Notes under the pieces: model-generated
The model's input: only the letters and a program-made list of their open reading frames with translations
Told to the model about the DNA's origin: nothing
Databases searched by the model: none
Shown here: piece after piece, positions 25,278-36,304 of the stretch
Numbering within the stretch: the stretch's first letter is position 1
Layout of the letters: every line of letters starts with the position of its first letter
Translations under genes and position numbers: made by a program
From: Thiomicrorhabdus sp.
GTDB taxonomy: Bacteria > Pseudomonadota > Gammaproteobacteria > Thiomicrospirales > Thiomicrospiraceae
Assembly: GCF_963677875.1 (NCBI RefSeq)
Contig: NZ_OY782564.1
Location: forward strand, 186,001 to 250,000
Reading direction: 5' to 3'
DNA: 64,000 bases

Positions 25278-27782
25278 TCACACTTCAGACGAAATGCTGA
25301 CCGGAGTTAATTTCCAGATATCGTGGTTGTATTCCTGCATTGTACGATCAGTTGAGAAAATACCGCTGCTGGCAGTATTCAGAATGCTCATCTTAATCCA
25401 CTCAGACTGATTCAAATACGCTGATGCGGCAATCTGCTGCTCGGTAATATAGCTATGGAAATCCGCCAGAGTCATCCACGGATCGTTCGGACTGCGCATC
25501 GACTGGATGATGTCGTTAAAAATCCCCGGTTCAAACTGATTGAAATGCCCGCTCTCCAAAAGCCCCAGAACCGCCTGCAACTCATAACTCTGGTCGATGA
25601 ATACCTGAGGATTGTAATGCGGACGCAAAGATTCCACCTCAGGGGTATGCAAACCGAAAAGGAAAAAGTTTTCCGGCCCAACCGCTTCGCGAATTTCAAC
25701 ATTGGCGCCGTCCAGAGTCCCGATCGTCAAAGCACCGTTCATCATAAATTTCATATTCCCGGTACCGGAGGCTTCTTTACCGGCGGTGGAAATCTGCTCG
25801 GACAGATCGGTTCCAGGACAGATCACTTCCATCGCGGAAACCCGATAATTTGGAAAGAACACTACTTTCAACTTATCGCCGACATCCGGATCAGAATTCA
25901 CCACTTCGGCAACATTATTAATCAACTTAATGATCTGTTTCGCCATCGCATAACCCGGAGCCGCCTTGCCGCCAAAAATCACACTGCGATTGGTCCACTC
26001 AGCGGTATCTCCACGCTTAATGCGCGAATAAAGATGAATCACATGCAAAATATTCAACAACTGACGCTTATATTCGTGAATACGTTTTACCTGAACATCG
26101 AACATCGAATCGGCGTTCAACTCGACTCCAGTCTGTTTTTTCACCAATTCGGCCAGACGCTGCTTGTTGCCACGTTTGACCGCAGCCCATTTTTTCTGAA
26201 AATCCGCATCGGTTGCATGCGGTTTTAACTTGCTCAACTGACTCAAATCGGTGATCCATTCTTCGCCGATCGTCTCGTTCAACAATTCCCGAAGATGCGG
26301 ATTACACATCGCCAGCCAGCGACGCTGGGTCACGCCATTGGTTTTGTTATTGAATTTTTCCGGCCAGATTTCATAAAAATCATGGAACAGACCTTCCTTC
26401 AAAAGATTGGAATGCAGCTCGGCAACCCCATTAACGGAATGACTGCCGACAATCGCCAGATACGCCATACAGACATTATTGTGTTCATCAATAATCGACA
26501 TACGTCTCTGACGCTGAATATCGGCCGGCCATTTCATGGCGACCTGCATCAAAAAACGCCGGTTGATTTCGTAAATAATTTCCAACGGTCTTGGCAGCAG
26601 GCGTTCAAACAGGCTGACTTGCCATTTTTCCAACGCTTCAGGTAACAGCGTATGGTTGGTATAAGACATGGTTTTGGTGGTGATCGCCCAGGCTTCGTCC
26701 CATTTCACCCCTTCCTTATCGACCAGAAGGCGCATCAATTCGGCAACAGCCAGGCTTGGATGGGTATCATTCAGCTGAAAAGCATGATAATCGGCAAACT
26801 TACTGAAACCTTCATTGTGTTTCTTCCATTGCGCGATCACATCCTGCAAACTCGCCGAAACCAGAAAATACTGCTGTTTAAGGCGCAACTCTTTACCGTT
26901 TTCACTGCTGTCATTCGGGTAAAGCACCATAGTGATATTTTCCGCCTCGGATTTTTTCGCGATGGCTTCATGGTAAGAACCGGCATTGAATTCTGAAAGA
27001 TTAAACCCTTCCTGAGCAGAAGCCGACCATAAACGCAAAGTGTTCACCGTCTGATTCTTATAACCCGGGATCGGCACATCGAACGGAACGGCTTCAATCT
27101 CTTCGGCATTTTCCCAGTGAACGGTCAGTTGCCCGGTATGCGGATCGGTATATTGGCGGGATTCGCCGCCAAACTTGACAATGCGGGTGTATTCGCTACG
27201 CATAACTTCCCACGGATACTGCCCGGTTCCAAGCCAATGATCCGGCTCCTCAACCTGGAAACCGTTTTTGATTCGCTGCCGGAACATGCCGTATTCATAA
27301 CGCAGGCCGTAACCCATAACAGGCAACTGTAAGGTGGCGCAACTGTCCATAAAACAGGCAGCCAATCGTCCCAGACCGCCGTTTCCTAACCCGGCGTCAC
27401 GCTCACTGTCCTCAATTTCTTCAAGACCAAGACCGAGATCATGCATCGCCTCGGCCGCTTCATGCTCAATACCGAGATTCAAAAGATTGTTGCTCAAGGA
27501 TCGTCCGATCAGAAACTCCATCGAAAGATAGTAAGCCTTTTTGAGATTCTGATTATTATAGGCATGCCAGGTTTCTTTCCAGTAAGCCATCAGACGATCG
27601 CGGGTCGCGTAAGAAAGCGCCTTAAAAAGGTAGTAGTCTTCCGACCGAGGATTCCGCCCCATGAAATGGCACAGATATCTTAGAAAATCGGTTTCGATAG
27701 ACTCCTTATCCAATCCGGCGTATTGCAACATATCGGCAATGCATTCCAGACGGACCGCTTCTTTTACACTGGCCATTTTCAA
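25278..27782 (-). CDS. glgP: Glycogen/alpha-glucan phosphorylase
   Basis: Releases glucose-1-phosphate from alpha-1,4-glucan ends by phosphorolysis. It is an 834-aa GT35 enzyme with YYLSMEFLIGRSLSNNL near residue 85, GNGGLGRLAACFMDS, and the PLP-lysine region EASGTGNMKFMMNGAL, followed by GTLDGANVEI. The first codon overlaps the glgA stop by 4 bp; a second ATG two codons later (MASVKEA) is an equally possible start. It is the last gene of the leftward glycogen cluster. Confidence 0.97.
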   Translation of the reverse strand: MKMASVKEAVRLECIADMLQYAGLDKESIETDFLRYLCHFMGRNPRSEDYYLFKALSYATRDRLMAYWKETWHAYNNQNLKKAYYLSMEFLIGRSLSNNLLNLGIEHEAAEAMHDLGLGLEEIEDSERDAGLGNGGLGRLAACFMDSCATLQLPVMGYGLRYEYGMFRQRIKNGFQVEEPDHWLGTGQYPWEVMRSEYTRIVKFGGESRQYTDPHTGQLTVHWENAEEIEAVPFDVPIPGYKNQTVNTLRLWSASAQEGFNLSEFNAGSYHEAIAKKSEAENITMVLYPNDSSENGKELRLKQQYFLVSASLQDVIAQWKKHNEGFSKFADYHAFQLNDTHPSLAVAELMRLLVDKEGVKWDEAWAITTKTMSYTNHTLLPEALEKWQVSLFERLLPRPLEIIYEINRRFLMQVAMKWPADIQRQRRMSIIDEHNNVCMAYLAIVGSHSVNGVAELHSNLLKEGLFHDFYEIWPEKFNNKTNGVTQRRWLAMCNPHLRELLNETIGEEWITDLSQLSKLKPHATDADFQKKWAAVKRGNKQRLAELVKKQTGVELNADSMFDVQVKRIHEYKRQLLNILHVIHLYSRIKRGDTAEWTNRSVIFGGKAAPGYAMAKQIIKLINNVAEVVNSDPDVGDKLKVVFFPNYRVSAMEVICPGTDLSEQISTAGKEASGTGNMKFMMNGALTIGTLDGANVEIREAVGPENFFLFGLHTPEVESLRPHYNPQVFIDQSYELQAVLGLLESGHFNQFEPGIFNDIIQSMRSPNDPWMTLADFHSYITEQQIAASAYLNQSEWIKMSILNTASSGIFSTDRTMQEYNHDIWKLTPVSISSEV

Positions 27783-29296
27783 CTCTCCCGAACATACAGT
27801 TTCAAATAGTGTTTAACACTGGTCTTCCAGGCAAAATCCTGTTCCATTGCCGTCTTTTGCAACGCCTGCCAGGAACGTTTCTTGGAAAATAGATAAATCG
27901 CATGCAACATGGTTGATTTCAAGGCGTGGTAGCTCGGATCATAGAAAACAAAGCCGGTGGCCATCCCTTTTTTAAGATTTTCCTGAGTCGCATTCACAAC
28001 GGTATCCGCCAAACCGCCGGTATGATGCACAATCGGCGGAGTTCCGTAAGCCAGACTGTACATCTGATTCAAACCACAGGGTTCGAAACGAGACGGCATC
28101 AAAAACATATCTGCACCGGCTTCCACATGGTGCGCCAGCGTTTCCGAATAGCTGATGAAAACCCAGACGCGTTGTGGATAGTCACGTGCAAAGTCGAGCA
28201 ACGCCTGTTCAAAATGTTTGTGGCCGGTACCGACAAAAACAAAATTGGCGTTGGTCTGGGCCAGCAAATCAGGCAATACCTGCAACACCAGATCGATTCC
28301 TTTTTGTTCGACCAGACGTCCGACCAGCCCGATCAAAGGCGCTTCCAACCATTCATCCATCGCTTCATCAATCTGCTCGTCGCTCATTTGCGCGGCGGCG
28401 GCCAATTCGGACAACAAAAACGCCTTATTGCGCTTTTTGCCGGCAACCCGTCCTTTTTTCACCGAATAATTCTCATGCAAAAACTGATCGGTTTGCGGAT
28501 TCCAGGTTTCGGTGTCGATACCGTTCAGAATACCAACCAGACGACCTTCTTCGGCGCGTTTCTGCAAAATCCCCTCAAACCCGTAACCAAATTCCTGATA
28601 GCAGATTTCCTTCGCATAAGTCGGGCTGACGGTAGTTACCCAATCCGCATAGGCAATACCCGCCTTAAGCATGGAGAAATGCCCCCAAAATTCGACCCCT
28701 TCGGAATGCCACATGGACTGCGGGACATACAAACCATCAAACAGGGATTTAGGGAAATTTCCCGAATACGCCATATTATGAATCGTAAAAATACTCTTCG
28801 GCGCTTCCGCTTCCTGTTTCAGAAGCGCTGGAACCAAACCGGTCTGCCAGTCGTTAGCATGCACCACTTCCGCCTGCCATTTCAGACCGCAGCGGTTCAT
28901 CGCCAGTTCGACAACCACCTTGGAAAAAACGCCGAAACGCTCACCGTTATCCCACCAATCCGATCCATCTTCCGCCAGATACGGGTTGCCTGCTCGATCA
29001 AACAATTCGGGAATATCAACCAGCCAGACCGGAAAATCCAACCCTTTCTCGCTCGAAGCCTTAAGCTGCAGAATATTCGCCTGAAAAGCTCTGCCACACG
29101 CATTAACAGTGTGTTCGGCAACTTTTTTGTAAGCCTCCGACGGCAACTTGTCCATTACAGCTTTGTAAGCAGGCAATACCAAACGAACAGAGTGTTTCAG
29201 AGCGGCCAGAGCGTTGGGTAAACTTGCAGAAACATCAGCCAAACCGCCGGTTTTAATCAGTGGATGCGCTTCCGAAGCAGCAAATAAAATATTCAT
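27779..29296 (-). CDS. glgA: Glycogen synthase (ADP-glucose)
   Basis: Extends alpha-1,4-glucan chains from ADP-glucose (GT5). The N-terminal MNILFAASEAHPLIKTGGLADV carries the KTGGLADV ADP-glucose binding loop. GILNGIDTETWNP and IGLVGRLVEQKGIDL mark the C-terminal domain, and PSRFEPCGLNQMYSLAYGTPP contains the catalytic-region Glu residues. I chose the ATG at 29296 (505 aa); a TTG four codons upstream (29308) is in frame but has no better ribosome site. It overlaps glgP by 4 bp. Confidence 0.96.
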   Translation of the reverse strand: MNILFAASEAHPLIKTGGLADVSASLPNALAALKHSVRLVLPAYKAVMDKLPSEAYKKVAEHTVNACGRAFQANILQLKASSEKGLDFPVWLVDIPELFDRAGNPYLAEDGSDWWDNGERFGVFSKVVVELAMNRCGLKWQAEVVHANDWQTGLVPALLKQEAEAPKSIFTIHNMAYSGNFPKSLFDGLYVPQSMWHSEGVEFWGHFSMLKAGIAYADWVTTVSPTYAKEICYQEFGYGFEGILQKRAEEGRLVGILNGIDTETWNPQTDQFLHENYSVKKGRVAGKKRNKAFLLSELAAAAQMSDEQIDEAMDEWLEAPLIGLVGRLVEQKGIDLVLQVLPDLLAQTNANFVFVGTGHKHFEQALLDFARDYPQRVWVFISYSETLAHHVEAGADMFLMPSRFEPCGLNQMYSLAYGTPPIVHHTGGLADTVVNATQENLKKGMATGFVFYDPSYHALKSTMLHAIYLFSKKRSWQALQKTAMEQDFAWKTSVKHYLKLYVRES

Positions 29297-29372
29297 ATCC
29301 AAATCCAAGTGTGTTTTAAAAAAGCCCTTTCAATCCTCAAAAGAGCATTCATTCGTTCTTAAATCTTGTTTT

Positions 29373-31595
29373 CTAAACTTTCAACACCAGCAAACCCAAA
29401 GGCGGCAGGGTCAGTTCAACCGAACATGGCTGATTCATCCACGGCACAGGTTCACTCTGAATATAGCCTCCGTTGCCGATGTTGCCACCGAAAAACATGG
29501 CGGCATCCGAATTGACAATTTCTTTATAGACGCCTTCTTCCGGCAGACCGATGCGATAGTGCGCCCGGGGAACCGGCGTGAAGTTAAACAGACAGATCAG
29601 AGTTTCCTCTTCCGATTTACGCATAAAGCTCAAAACAGACTGACTGTAATCGTGGCAATCGATCCATTCAAAACCTTCAGAATCAAAATCGTGGCGATAT
29701 AACGCCGGAGACTGTCGATAAAGATAATTCATCGCCTGAGCAAAACGCTGAACCCCCTGATGGAGCGGCTGCTCGCACAAATGCCAATCCAAGCTGCGTG
29801 ACTCGCTCCATTCACCCCACTGAGCGAATTCGCCCCCCATAAAGAGCAACTTTTTACCCGGATGCAAAATCTGATAACCAAGAAGTAATCGCAAGTTCGC
29901 GGCCTTCTGCCAATCGTCGCCTGGCATTTTCCCGATCAGCGACCCTTTCAGATGCACCACTTCATCATGCGAAAGCGGCAGCACAAAATTTTCGCTGTAG
30001 GCATACATCTGACTGAATGTCAGCTCATTATGATGATAAGAACGGAAAATCGGCGGCTTCTCAAGATAATCCAGCGTATCGTGCATCCATCCCATATTCC
30101 ATTTCATGGAAAAACCGAGTCCTCCCATCCAGGTAGGACGTGACACCATCGGCCAGGAAGTCGATTCTTCCGCCATCACAACTGCACCCGGACATTGCAC
30201 ATGCACCTGCTCGTTCAAGGCTCGCAAAAACGCAATCGCATCCAGGTTCTCACGCCCGCCGAATTCATTCGGCAGCCACTGCCCCTCTTCACGCGAATAA
30301 TCCAGATAAAGCATGGACGCCACCGCATCCACGCGTAAACCGTCGATGTGCAGTTCCTTGACCCAGTAAAGAGCGTTCGCAATCAGGAAATTTCGGACCT
30401 CATTACGCCCGAAATTGAATATATAAGTTCCCCAGTCTTGATGCTCGCCACGCCGGGAATCTTCATGTTCGTAGAGCGCGCTGCCGTCAAAACGGCCAAG
30501 CGCAAATTCATCCTTTGGAAAATGCGCCGGAACCCAGTCCAGGAAAACGCCGATTTCATTCTGATGACAAAGGTCAACCAGATAACGGAATTCATCCGGC
30601 GAACCGAAACGGCTGGTCGGGGCAAAATATCCCGTTGCCTGATACCCCCAGGATTGATCAAGCGGATGCTCCGAAACCGGCAGGAATTCAACATGGGTAT
30701 ATCCCATCCATTTCACATACTCCACCAGACGGTGTGCCGCTTCGCGATAACTCAGAAACTCGCCTTCGGCATCTCGCTGCCAGGAACCGAGATGAACCTC
30801 ATAAATATTGATCGGCTGCCCTTGCCAGTCAAACTCCGCTCTGGCGCGCAACCAGTCCTCGTCCTGCCACTCATACTGCGATTCATACACCAGACAGCCG
30901 GTACTCGGACGCTTTTCCATCGCAAACGCATAAGGGTCGATCTTAACGAGACAGTGGCCGGTATCGCGGTTACGGATTTCAAATTTATAAAGATCCCCGG
31001 CCTGCAATCCGGGAATAAACAGCTCCCATATTCCACTGCCGCCTAAGACGCGCATGGGATGGCGTAAACCATTCCAGCCATTAAAGTCTCCAATCACCGA
31101 AACTCTTTCCGCCGAAGGCGCCCAAACTCGGAAAACGACACCTCCAACCGTGTCTATTTCGCATGGATGCGCCCCCAACTTATCATAAATCTGCCAATGC
31201 TGGCCTTCGGCAAACAGATGGCAATCCAACTCACCCATCTGCGGAGCAAAGCTGTATGGCGATACTCGAGAATAAACCTGTTCACCTTCTTCATGCCATT
31301 CAAGCAACGGATGCGCCGGCAAAACTTCCAGCATCGCTTCATCCAGCTCGACCTGAAATAAGCCGGTATCGTAATAGGATTCCAGCGCTAAACGCTCTCC
31401 GTTATCCAGCACCAGATCACAGCCATTGGCGACCGGTTTCCAGGCACGGAAAACCCAACGATCATCACTCAGCGAATGGCACCCCAGAAATTCGAACGGA
31501 TCGTAATGTCTACCGTTTTGCAACTTCTCCAGATGACCGTTAAAAATCGCCTTAGCGGCGGCTTGCGAGGTTTGAGACGAGGTTTCTTTTGACAT
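29373..31595 (-). CDS. glgB: 1,4-alpha-glucan branching enzyme
   Basis: Introduces alpha-1,6 branches into glycogen (GH13, with N-terminal CBM48-like domains). It contains [11 protein letters not shown] and [20 protein letters not shown] in the N-terminal modules. In the barrel, [13 protein letters not shown] carries the nucleophile Asp and MAEEST the acid Glu; [10 protein letters not shown] supplies a further catalytic Asp. At 740 aa it is full length. I chose the ATG at 31595 with AAGAAG upstream; a GTG seven codons earlier is in frame but has no ribosome site. Confidence 0.97.
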   Translation of the reverse strand: MSKETSSQTSQAAAKAIFNGHLEKLQNGRHYDPFEFLGCHSLSDDRWVFRAWKPVANGCDLVLDNGERLALESYYDTGLFQVELDEAMLEVLPAHPLLEWHEEGEQVYSRVSPYSFAPQMGELDCHLFAEGQHWQIYDKLGAHPCEIDTVGGVVFRVWAPSAERVSVIGDFNGWNGLRHPMRVLGGSGIWELFIPGLQAGDLYKFEIRNRDTGHCLVKIDPYAFAMEKRPSTGCLVYESQYEWQDEDWLRARAEFDWQGQPINIYEVHLGSWQRDAEGEFLSYREAAHRLVEYVKWMGYTHVEFLPVSEHPLDQSWGYQATGYFAPTSRFGSPDEFRYLVDLCHQNEIGVFLDWVPAHFPKDEFALGRFDGSALYEHEDSRRGEHQDWGTYIFNFGRNEVRNFLIANALYWVKELHIDGLRVDAVASMLYLDYSREEGQWLPNEFGGRENLDAIAFLRALNEQVHVQCPGAVVMAEESTSWPMVSRPTWMGGLGFSMKWNMGWMHDTLDYLEKPPIFRSYHHNELTFSQMYAYSENFVLPLSHDEVVHLKGSLIGKMPGDDWQKAANLRLLLGYQILHPGKKLLFMGGEFAQWGEWSESRSLDWHLCEQPLHQGVQRFAQAMNYLYRQSPALYRHDFDSEGFEWIDCHDYSQSVLSFMRKSEEETLICLFNFTPVPRAHYRIGLPEEGVYKEIVNSDAAMFFGGNIGNGGYIQSEPVPWMNQPCSVELTLPPLGLLVLKV

Positions 31596-31626
31596 AATAT
31601 TCTTCTTATTCCACACTTAAGAGCTT

Positions 31627-33009
31627 CTAGCGGTGATTCAGCTCGACCAAAATACGAATTCCATCCGCCAACTTCGGATCAAGCTGATCCCATTTAAACT
31701 GCCAACGCCAGTTTTTATCCGTTGTTCCCGGAACATTCATCCGATCTTCCGAACCTAAGGCCAGCCAGTCCTGCATTGGCACAATCAGCGTATCCGCCAC
31801 TGAATCGAACCCGGCAGCTATCAGCGGCCAAGGCATTTTCAGAGGAAGCTTGGCGGCCAGCAAAGAGTTTCGGCTAACCGCCATCAGTTGTTCGTCAACC
31901 CAGGTTTTAGTTCCGGCATCCAGTCCGCGATACCATCCAAGAGTCGTATCATTGTCATGGGTACCAGTGTACACAACCGAATTTGGCACCTGCTCGTCCA
32001 ACGCATGCGGATTATCCGGCAAACCGTTAAAGCCAAACTGCAAAATCGACATGCCCGGTAATTCGAAATGCTCTTTCAAAGCCACAACTTCCGGCGTAAT
32101 CAGGCCAAGATCTTCCGCAACCAGCGGCAGATCAGGGAAACATTCCTGCAATTCCGCCAGCAACTCATCGCCAGGCGTTTCCACCCAGCGACCATCAATG
32201 GCGGTTTCCGCATCGGCGGCGATCTCCCAGCATGCCTGCAAACCTCGGAAGTGATCAATTCGAATCAGATCAAACTGTTCCAGTGCGGCAGAAACCCGAT
32301 GGCGCCACCACGCAAACCGATCCTGTTTCATCACTTCCCAGTCGTAATGCGGATTACCCCAGCGTTGACCGGTCGCCGAAAAATAATCCGGAGGAACACC
32401 CGCCACCACTTGCGGATTTAAATTCTTATCCAGCTTGAACAACTGGGGATTAGCCCACACATCGGCGCTGTCGAAAGCAACGAAAATCGGCATGTCGCCA
32501 AACAGACGAATACCGAGTTTATTGGCGTCCGCTTTCAATTTCATCCACAGTGTTTGCAGAGCAAACTGCTGTTTTTTTAAATGATCAATCAAATCAGCGT
32601 GGTGGTCGGCAAATTCGAGTAAAGCCTGGCGATCGCGCATTCTCAAATCACGCGGCCAATCCCGCCAGCTGCGATGCGACTGCACATGACGAATCGCCAT
32701 AAACAAAGCGTAATCTTCCAACCAGTGCGGCGGCGTTTTTTTGTATGCCTTGAATGCAACAGGATCGATCAAAGCTTCCCAATCGTCAGGCAACAATGCC
32801 GGATTCAAAGCAAAAGCCGAAACCGCATTATAAGGAGAAAGATCGTCGTGAGGTTCCGTCAATGGCAAACACTGCCATATTTTCAAACCGGCGCTGTGCA
32901 TCCAATCCAAAAACTTCCAGGCTTGCTGGTTTAAAACACCGAGTTTACCCGGTTCGTTGGGCAAAGAGGTTGGATGCAATAGCACTCCGGCTTGTCTAGG
33001 ATTCACCAA
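31627..33009 (-). CDS. malQ: 4-alpha-glucanotransferase (amylomaltase)
   Basis: GH77 enzyme that transfers alpha-1,4-glucan segments between maltodextrins. It shows AGVLLHPTSLPNEPGKLG at the start, LPLTEPHDDLSPYNAVSAFA, RLFGDMPIFVAFDSADVWA, IRIDHFRG (nucleophile Asp), VAEDLG (acid Glu) and YTGTHDNDTTLGWYRG. Length 460 aa is at the short end of the family. It probably recycles oligosaccharides left by phosphorylase and the GH57 enzyme. It starts 93 bp after the GH57 gene. Confidence 0.95.
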   Translation of the reverse strand: MVNPRQAGVLLHPTSLPNEPGKLGVLNQQAWKFLDWMHSAGLKIWQCLPLTEPHDDLSPYNAVSAFALNPALLPDDWEALIDPVAFKAYKKTPPHWLEDYALFMAIRHVQSHRSWRDWPRDLRMRDRQALLEFADHHADLIDHLKKQQFALQTLWMKLKADANKLGIRLFGDMPIFVAFDSADVWANPQLFKLDKNLNPQVVAGVPPDYFSATGQRWGNPHYDWEVMKQDRFAWWRHRVSAALEQFDLIRIDHFRGLQACWEIAADAETAIDGRWVETPGDELLAELQECFPDLPLVAEDLGLITPEVVALKEHFELPGMSILQFGFNGLPDNPHALDEQVPNSVVYTGTHDNDTTLGWYRGLDAGTKTWVDEQLMAVSRNSLLAAKLPLKMPWPLIAAGFDSVADTLIVPMQDWLALGSEDRMNVPGTTDKNWRWQFKWDQLDPKLADGIRILVELNHR

Positions 33010-33102
33010 ATCCTTCTCCTTCTACATCAAATACGCACCTTAAAGCATAATCTTTTTTATTAGCAGGCCGACCTGAGGCGACACCAACACTCCGACCCGC
33101 CT

Positions 33103-34821
33103 TTAGTTCCGACGCATGGTTCCGGAATTTTCCATCTCACCGCCGCCGCTGGAAATCGCCATCTCAAGGTCTTCCGGTGGTTCCATATTGAGCAGACGAT
33201 ACAAGCGAGTCAGTTGACGCCGGTACAAACGGTCGAAATTTCTCACACTGTCCGATGGGTTATAATCACCAAACCACCAGAACCAGTCAGAACCTTCACA
33301 AATCGCAAGCTGGTTGGTTGCAGCTTCAACCTCGCTCGGAGACAGCTCTCCCGATGCGATCACCTGATCGAAACACTCTTTCGCCGCCACCAGCAGATCC
33401 CAGCCAAGGTTTTTGTCTTTTTCTCCAATCCAGGTAGAGAAAGAACCGTACACCCAGCTTCCGGCCTTCAAGGTTGGCAGATGACGCAATTTCGCACCGG
33501 ATTCCAAAGCTTCGCTAAAAGTAGTCATTTCGATTCTCGGGTGGCTGCTGAGTTTATCGTACAGTGCCGACAGGAAGTGCTGCGCATTATCGGGATAATA
33601 TTCCCAAGCATTTTCACCATCCAGAATAACGGTGACAACATGCTGTTCAACGCTTTCACCAAGAAACGTACCGATATTCTGCAGGTGATGAACAAAATCA
33701 CCAGCCGCATCCTGCGGATTCCAGTCTTTATATTGAAAGCCGATCAGATCCGACAAACCGTCATCACGGAAAAACAGCGCGCAATTCTGCGATGCATGCT
33801 GCAACGGCTGATAAAGCGCTTTTTTACTATTGAGATCGTGCTGATCAATGTGTGATGCCTCGCAGGAATGACGCCAGACCCCTTCACCCGAAGCGGTCCA
33901 TTTGAAGCAGTATTCATCCAACAACCCAACCGCCGCGCTGCTCAAGGCTCCCTCGGAAAGCCAAACGCCCTTTGGTTTGTGTTCGAAATACTGATTAAAC
34001 ACATTCAAACCTTTTTCAATATGCCATTTCGCGCGTTCATAGCCGTCCGGATATGCCGGCGATTCGGGAAGAGGGGCATGCGGCATGGCATCGCACGTTG
34101 TTTTGAAATCGATCAGCAAAGGCACAATCGGATGCCCGTAAGGCGTCATTGAAATCTCAATCTGACCGTTTTCCTGCAGGCGCTTATAGCGCGGAATAAC
34201 ACTGGCAACCGCATCCTTAACGATTTCGATCATAGTTCTTCGGTCAGCAGAGTCAAAATTGGCGCCCTTGTCCATCATCGACTGAATCCGCGGATCAGCC
34301 TGCCGCAACCCCATTCCCATCCAGGCAAGGTGATACCACATCAACAGATCGACAAAAAACTGATCGGACAGATAGTTCAAACACTGCGGATCAAGATGTT
34401 CGCCCTGCTTATGACAACTCACCATATCCGTCAAAGATTTGAACTTTGGCAAGGTATCAATCATCGTCGGCCCGTTCGCTCGCAAACACGCAGCAATAAT
34501 ATCCTCACGCGCAGCAAGATCCTGTGGAATTGCTTCCGCTCCTGCCAGCCAGTTCAACAGAGGATCACTCATCGGAGCCGAACGTTCCAGCCAAGCCGTC
34601 ATCTGTTGTGTGTAATCGTCGAGCTGCTCCAGCAAAACCGGTGCAAAGTTGACAACCACCTTCGCCGCCGGGCACTCTTCCAAGTGCCAGGCCATATCGG
34701 TGTAATCCTTAATCGCGTGTAAATAAACCCAAGGCAAACGATAGACGCCGTCCAAACCATCTCGATAATGCGGCTGATGCATGTGCCAGCACACAACTAC
34801 CTTAATGCGTTTTTTCTCCAT
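33103..34821 (-). CDS. Glycoside hydrolase family 57 (alpha-amylase-like glucanohydrolase)
   Basis: A 572-aa GH57 protein. The N-terminus VVVCWHMHQPHYRDGLDGVY is the first conserved family region, followed by LPWVYLHAIKDYTDMA. GVWLSEGALSSAAV near the middle carries the putative nucleophile Glu, and ILDGENAWEYYPDN the putative acid Asp with the typical EN-W context. Members act on alpha-glucans as amylases, 4-alpha-glucanotransferases or branching enzymes. Its place between glgC and malQ suggests glycogen or maltodextrin breakdown in the cytoplasm. No signal peptide is visible. The exact specificity is open. Confidence 0.88.
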   Translation of the reverse strand: MEKKRIKVVVCWHMHQPHYRDGLDGVYRLPWVYLHAIKDYTDMAWHLEECPAAKVVVNFAPVLLEQLDDYTQQMTAWLERSAPMSDPLLNWLAGAEAIPQDLAAREDIIAACLRANGPTMIDTLPKFKSLTDMVSCHKQGEHLDPQCLNYLSDQFFVDLLMWYHLAWMGMGLRQADPRIQSMMDKGANFDSADRRTMIEIVKDAVASVIPRYKRLQENGQIEISMTPYGHPIVPLLIDFKTTCDAMPHAPLPESPAYPDGYERAKWHIEKGLNVFNQYFEHKPKGVWLSEGALSSAAVGLLDEYCFKWTASGEGVWRHSCEASHIDQHDLNSKKALYQPLQHASQNCALFFRDDGLSDLIGFQYKDWNPQDAAGDFVHHLQNIGTFLGESVEQHVVTVILDGENAWEYYPDNAQHFLSALYDKLSSHPRIEMTTFSEALESGAKLRHLPTLKAGSWVYGSFSTWIGEKDKNLGWDLLVAAKECFDQVIASGELSPSEVEAATNQLAICEGSDWFWWFGDYNPSDSVRNFDRLYRRQLTRLYRLLNMEPPEDLEMAISSGGGEMENSGTMRRN

Positions 34822-34903
34822 CCTTTTCTCCTAAATTTCATTAAGGAATTGTCAGTTAAATCGGCCCGCCATTGATCAGGTACCGTAACGGCGAACAGAA
34901 GCC

Positions 34904-34924
34904 GACTCTCCCTGCAGGAGAGTC
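34904..34924 (-). other. Perfect 8-bp stem-loop between glgC and GH57 genes
   Basis: GACTCTCC, 5-nt loop, GGAGAGTC, about 110 bp after the glgC stop in transcription direction. There is no U-run, so a processing or mRNA-stabilising element is as likely as termination. The rest of the 214-bp spacer shows nothing recognisable. Confidence 0.4.
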
Positions 34925-35035
34925 AATCTGCTCGACGAAACCGGAACGAACTTGATCAAACCTCAGAATACGAGGCTTTTCGAAACGGGGCCACTTTATC
35001 CGAATCTTCCCTGGGGCTCTCGGGCATCAGGTCGC

Positions 35036-36304
35036 TTATCTCAACATATGAATTTTCTGGCCCAGCATATCCGGTGTAACCAGCACAATGCCGGAAGACT
35101 CTTCAACGTAAAAGCGCTCCGCGTCGGCAACCGGATCTTCCCCGATAACCGTTCCCGGCGGAATCGACGATCCCTTGTCGATTACCGCATTTTGAATCCG
35201 ACAGTGTCGACCCACTTCGACACGCGGCAGTAAAACAGAATCCTTAATCAGCGAGTAACTGTGAACACGCGACCCGCTCCCGATCATCGAGCGCTTGATC
35301 CGCGCACCAGATACGATGCAACCGCCAGCAACCAGAGAATCGATTGCTTCACCGCGGCGCCCTTCATCATCGAACGTGAACTTCGCCGGAGGCATTTGAG
35401 CCTGGTAGGTCCAAATCGGCCAGTCCCGATTGTAAAGATTAAGCTCCGGCTCAATCGAACATAAATCCAGATTGGCTTTCCAGAAAGACTCAATCGTCCC
35501 TACATCGCGCCAATACATCGGATCGCCTTTTTCGTCGACGAACGGATAAGCACGAACAACCTGATCCTTGATAATCGAAGGAATGATATCCTTACCGAAA
35601 TCGCGCGACGAATCCGGATTATCGCTGTCTTCAATCAGCTTTTGATACAGGAATTCGGTAGAAAAAATGTAAATTCCCATCGAAGCAAGCGCCATATCCG
35701 GTTTGCCCGGCATCGAATCGGGCTCGGCCGGTTTTTCAGTGAATTTGGTAATTTGAAAATCTTCATTCACCGACATAACCCCAAAACCTTTGGCTTCTTC
35801 ACGCGGCACTTCGATACAACCGATGGTAACATCCGCTCCGGAGCGGGAATGATCCAGCAACATTTTGCTGTAATCCATTGAATAGATATGATCGCCACCC
35901 AGCACCAGTACGTACTCCGGCGTATGTCGACGCATGATATCAAGGTTTTGATACAAGGCGTCGGCGGTTCCTTTATACCAATCCTTATCGACACGCTGCT
36001 GTGCTGGCAACAATTCGACAAATTCACCCACCTCGTAACGCATGAAACTCCAGGCGCGTTGAATATGGCGGATCAAAGAGTGAGATTTATACTGCGTCAA
36101 AACGCCGATTTTACGAATCCCGGAATTGACACAATTGGAAAGAACGAAGTCGATAATACGATACTTACCGCCAAACGGAACCGCCGGTTTGGCACGCCAG
36201 CGCGTCAGTTCTTTCAAGCGACTGCCTTCGCCGCCGGCCAAAATTAATGCTAAGGTTTTTCGAGTTAAATGAGTCGACGTTTTCGTTTCGCTATAATATT
36301 TCAT
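35036..36304 (-). CDS. glgC: Glucose-1-phosphate adenylyltransferase (ADP-glucose pyrophosphorylase)
   Basis: Commits glucose-1-phosphate to glycogen as ADP-glucose and is normally the allosteric control point. It contains [21 protein letters not shown] near residue 17, the substrate loop [18 protein letters not shown], and [15 protein letters not shown] with the metal-binding Asp. A C-terminal left-handed beta-helix ([17 protein letters not shown]) completes the 422-aa protein. The start ATG is preceded by AGAGGA. It is the first gene of the leftward glg cluster. Confidence 0.97.
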   Translation of the reverse strand: MKYYSETKTSTHLTRKTLALILAGGEGSRLKELTRWRAKPAVPFGGKYRIIDFVLSNCVNSGIRKIGVLTQYKSHSLIRHIQRAWSFMRYEVGEFVELLPAQQRVDKDWYKGTADALYQNLDIMRRHTPEYVLVLGGDHIYSMDYSKMLLDHSRSGADVTIGCIEVPREEAKGFGVMSVNEDFQITKFTEKPAEPDSMPGKPDMALASMGIYIFSTEFLYQKLIEDSDNPDSSRDFGKDIIPSIIKDQVVRAYPFVDEKGDPMYWRDVGTIESFWKANLDLCSIEPELNLYNRDWPIWTYQAQMPPAKFTFDDEGRRGEAIDSLVAGGCIVSGARIKRSMIGSGSRVHSYSLIKDSVLLPRVEVGRHCRIQNAVIDKGSSIPPGTVIGEDPVADAERFYVEESSGIVLVTPDMLGQKIHMLR

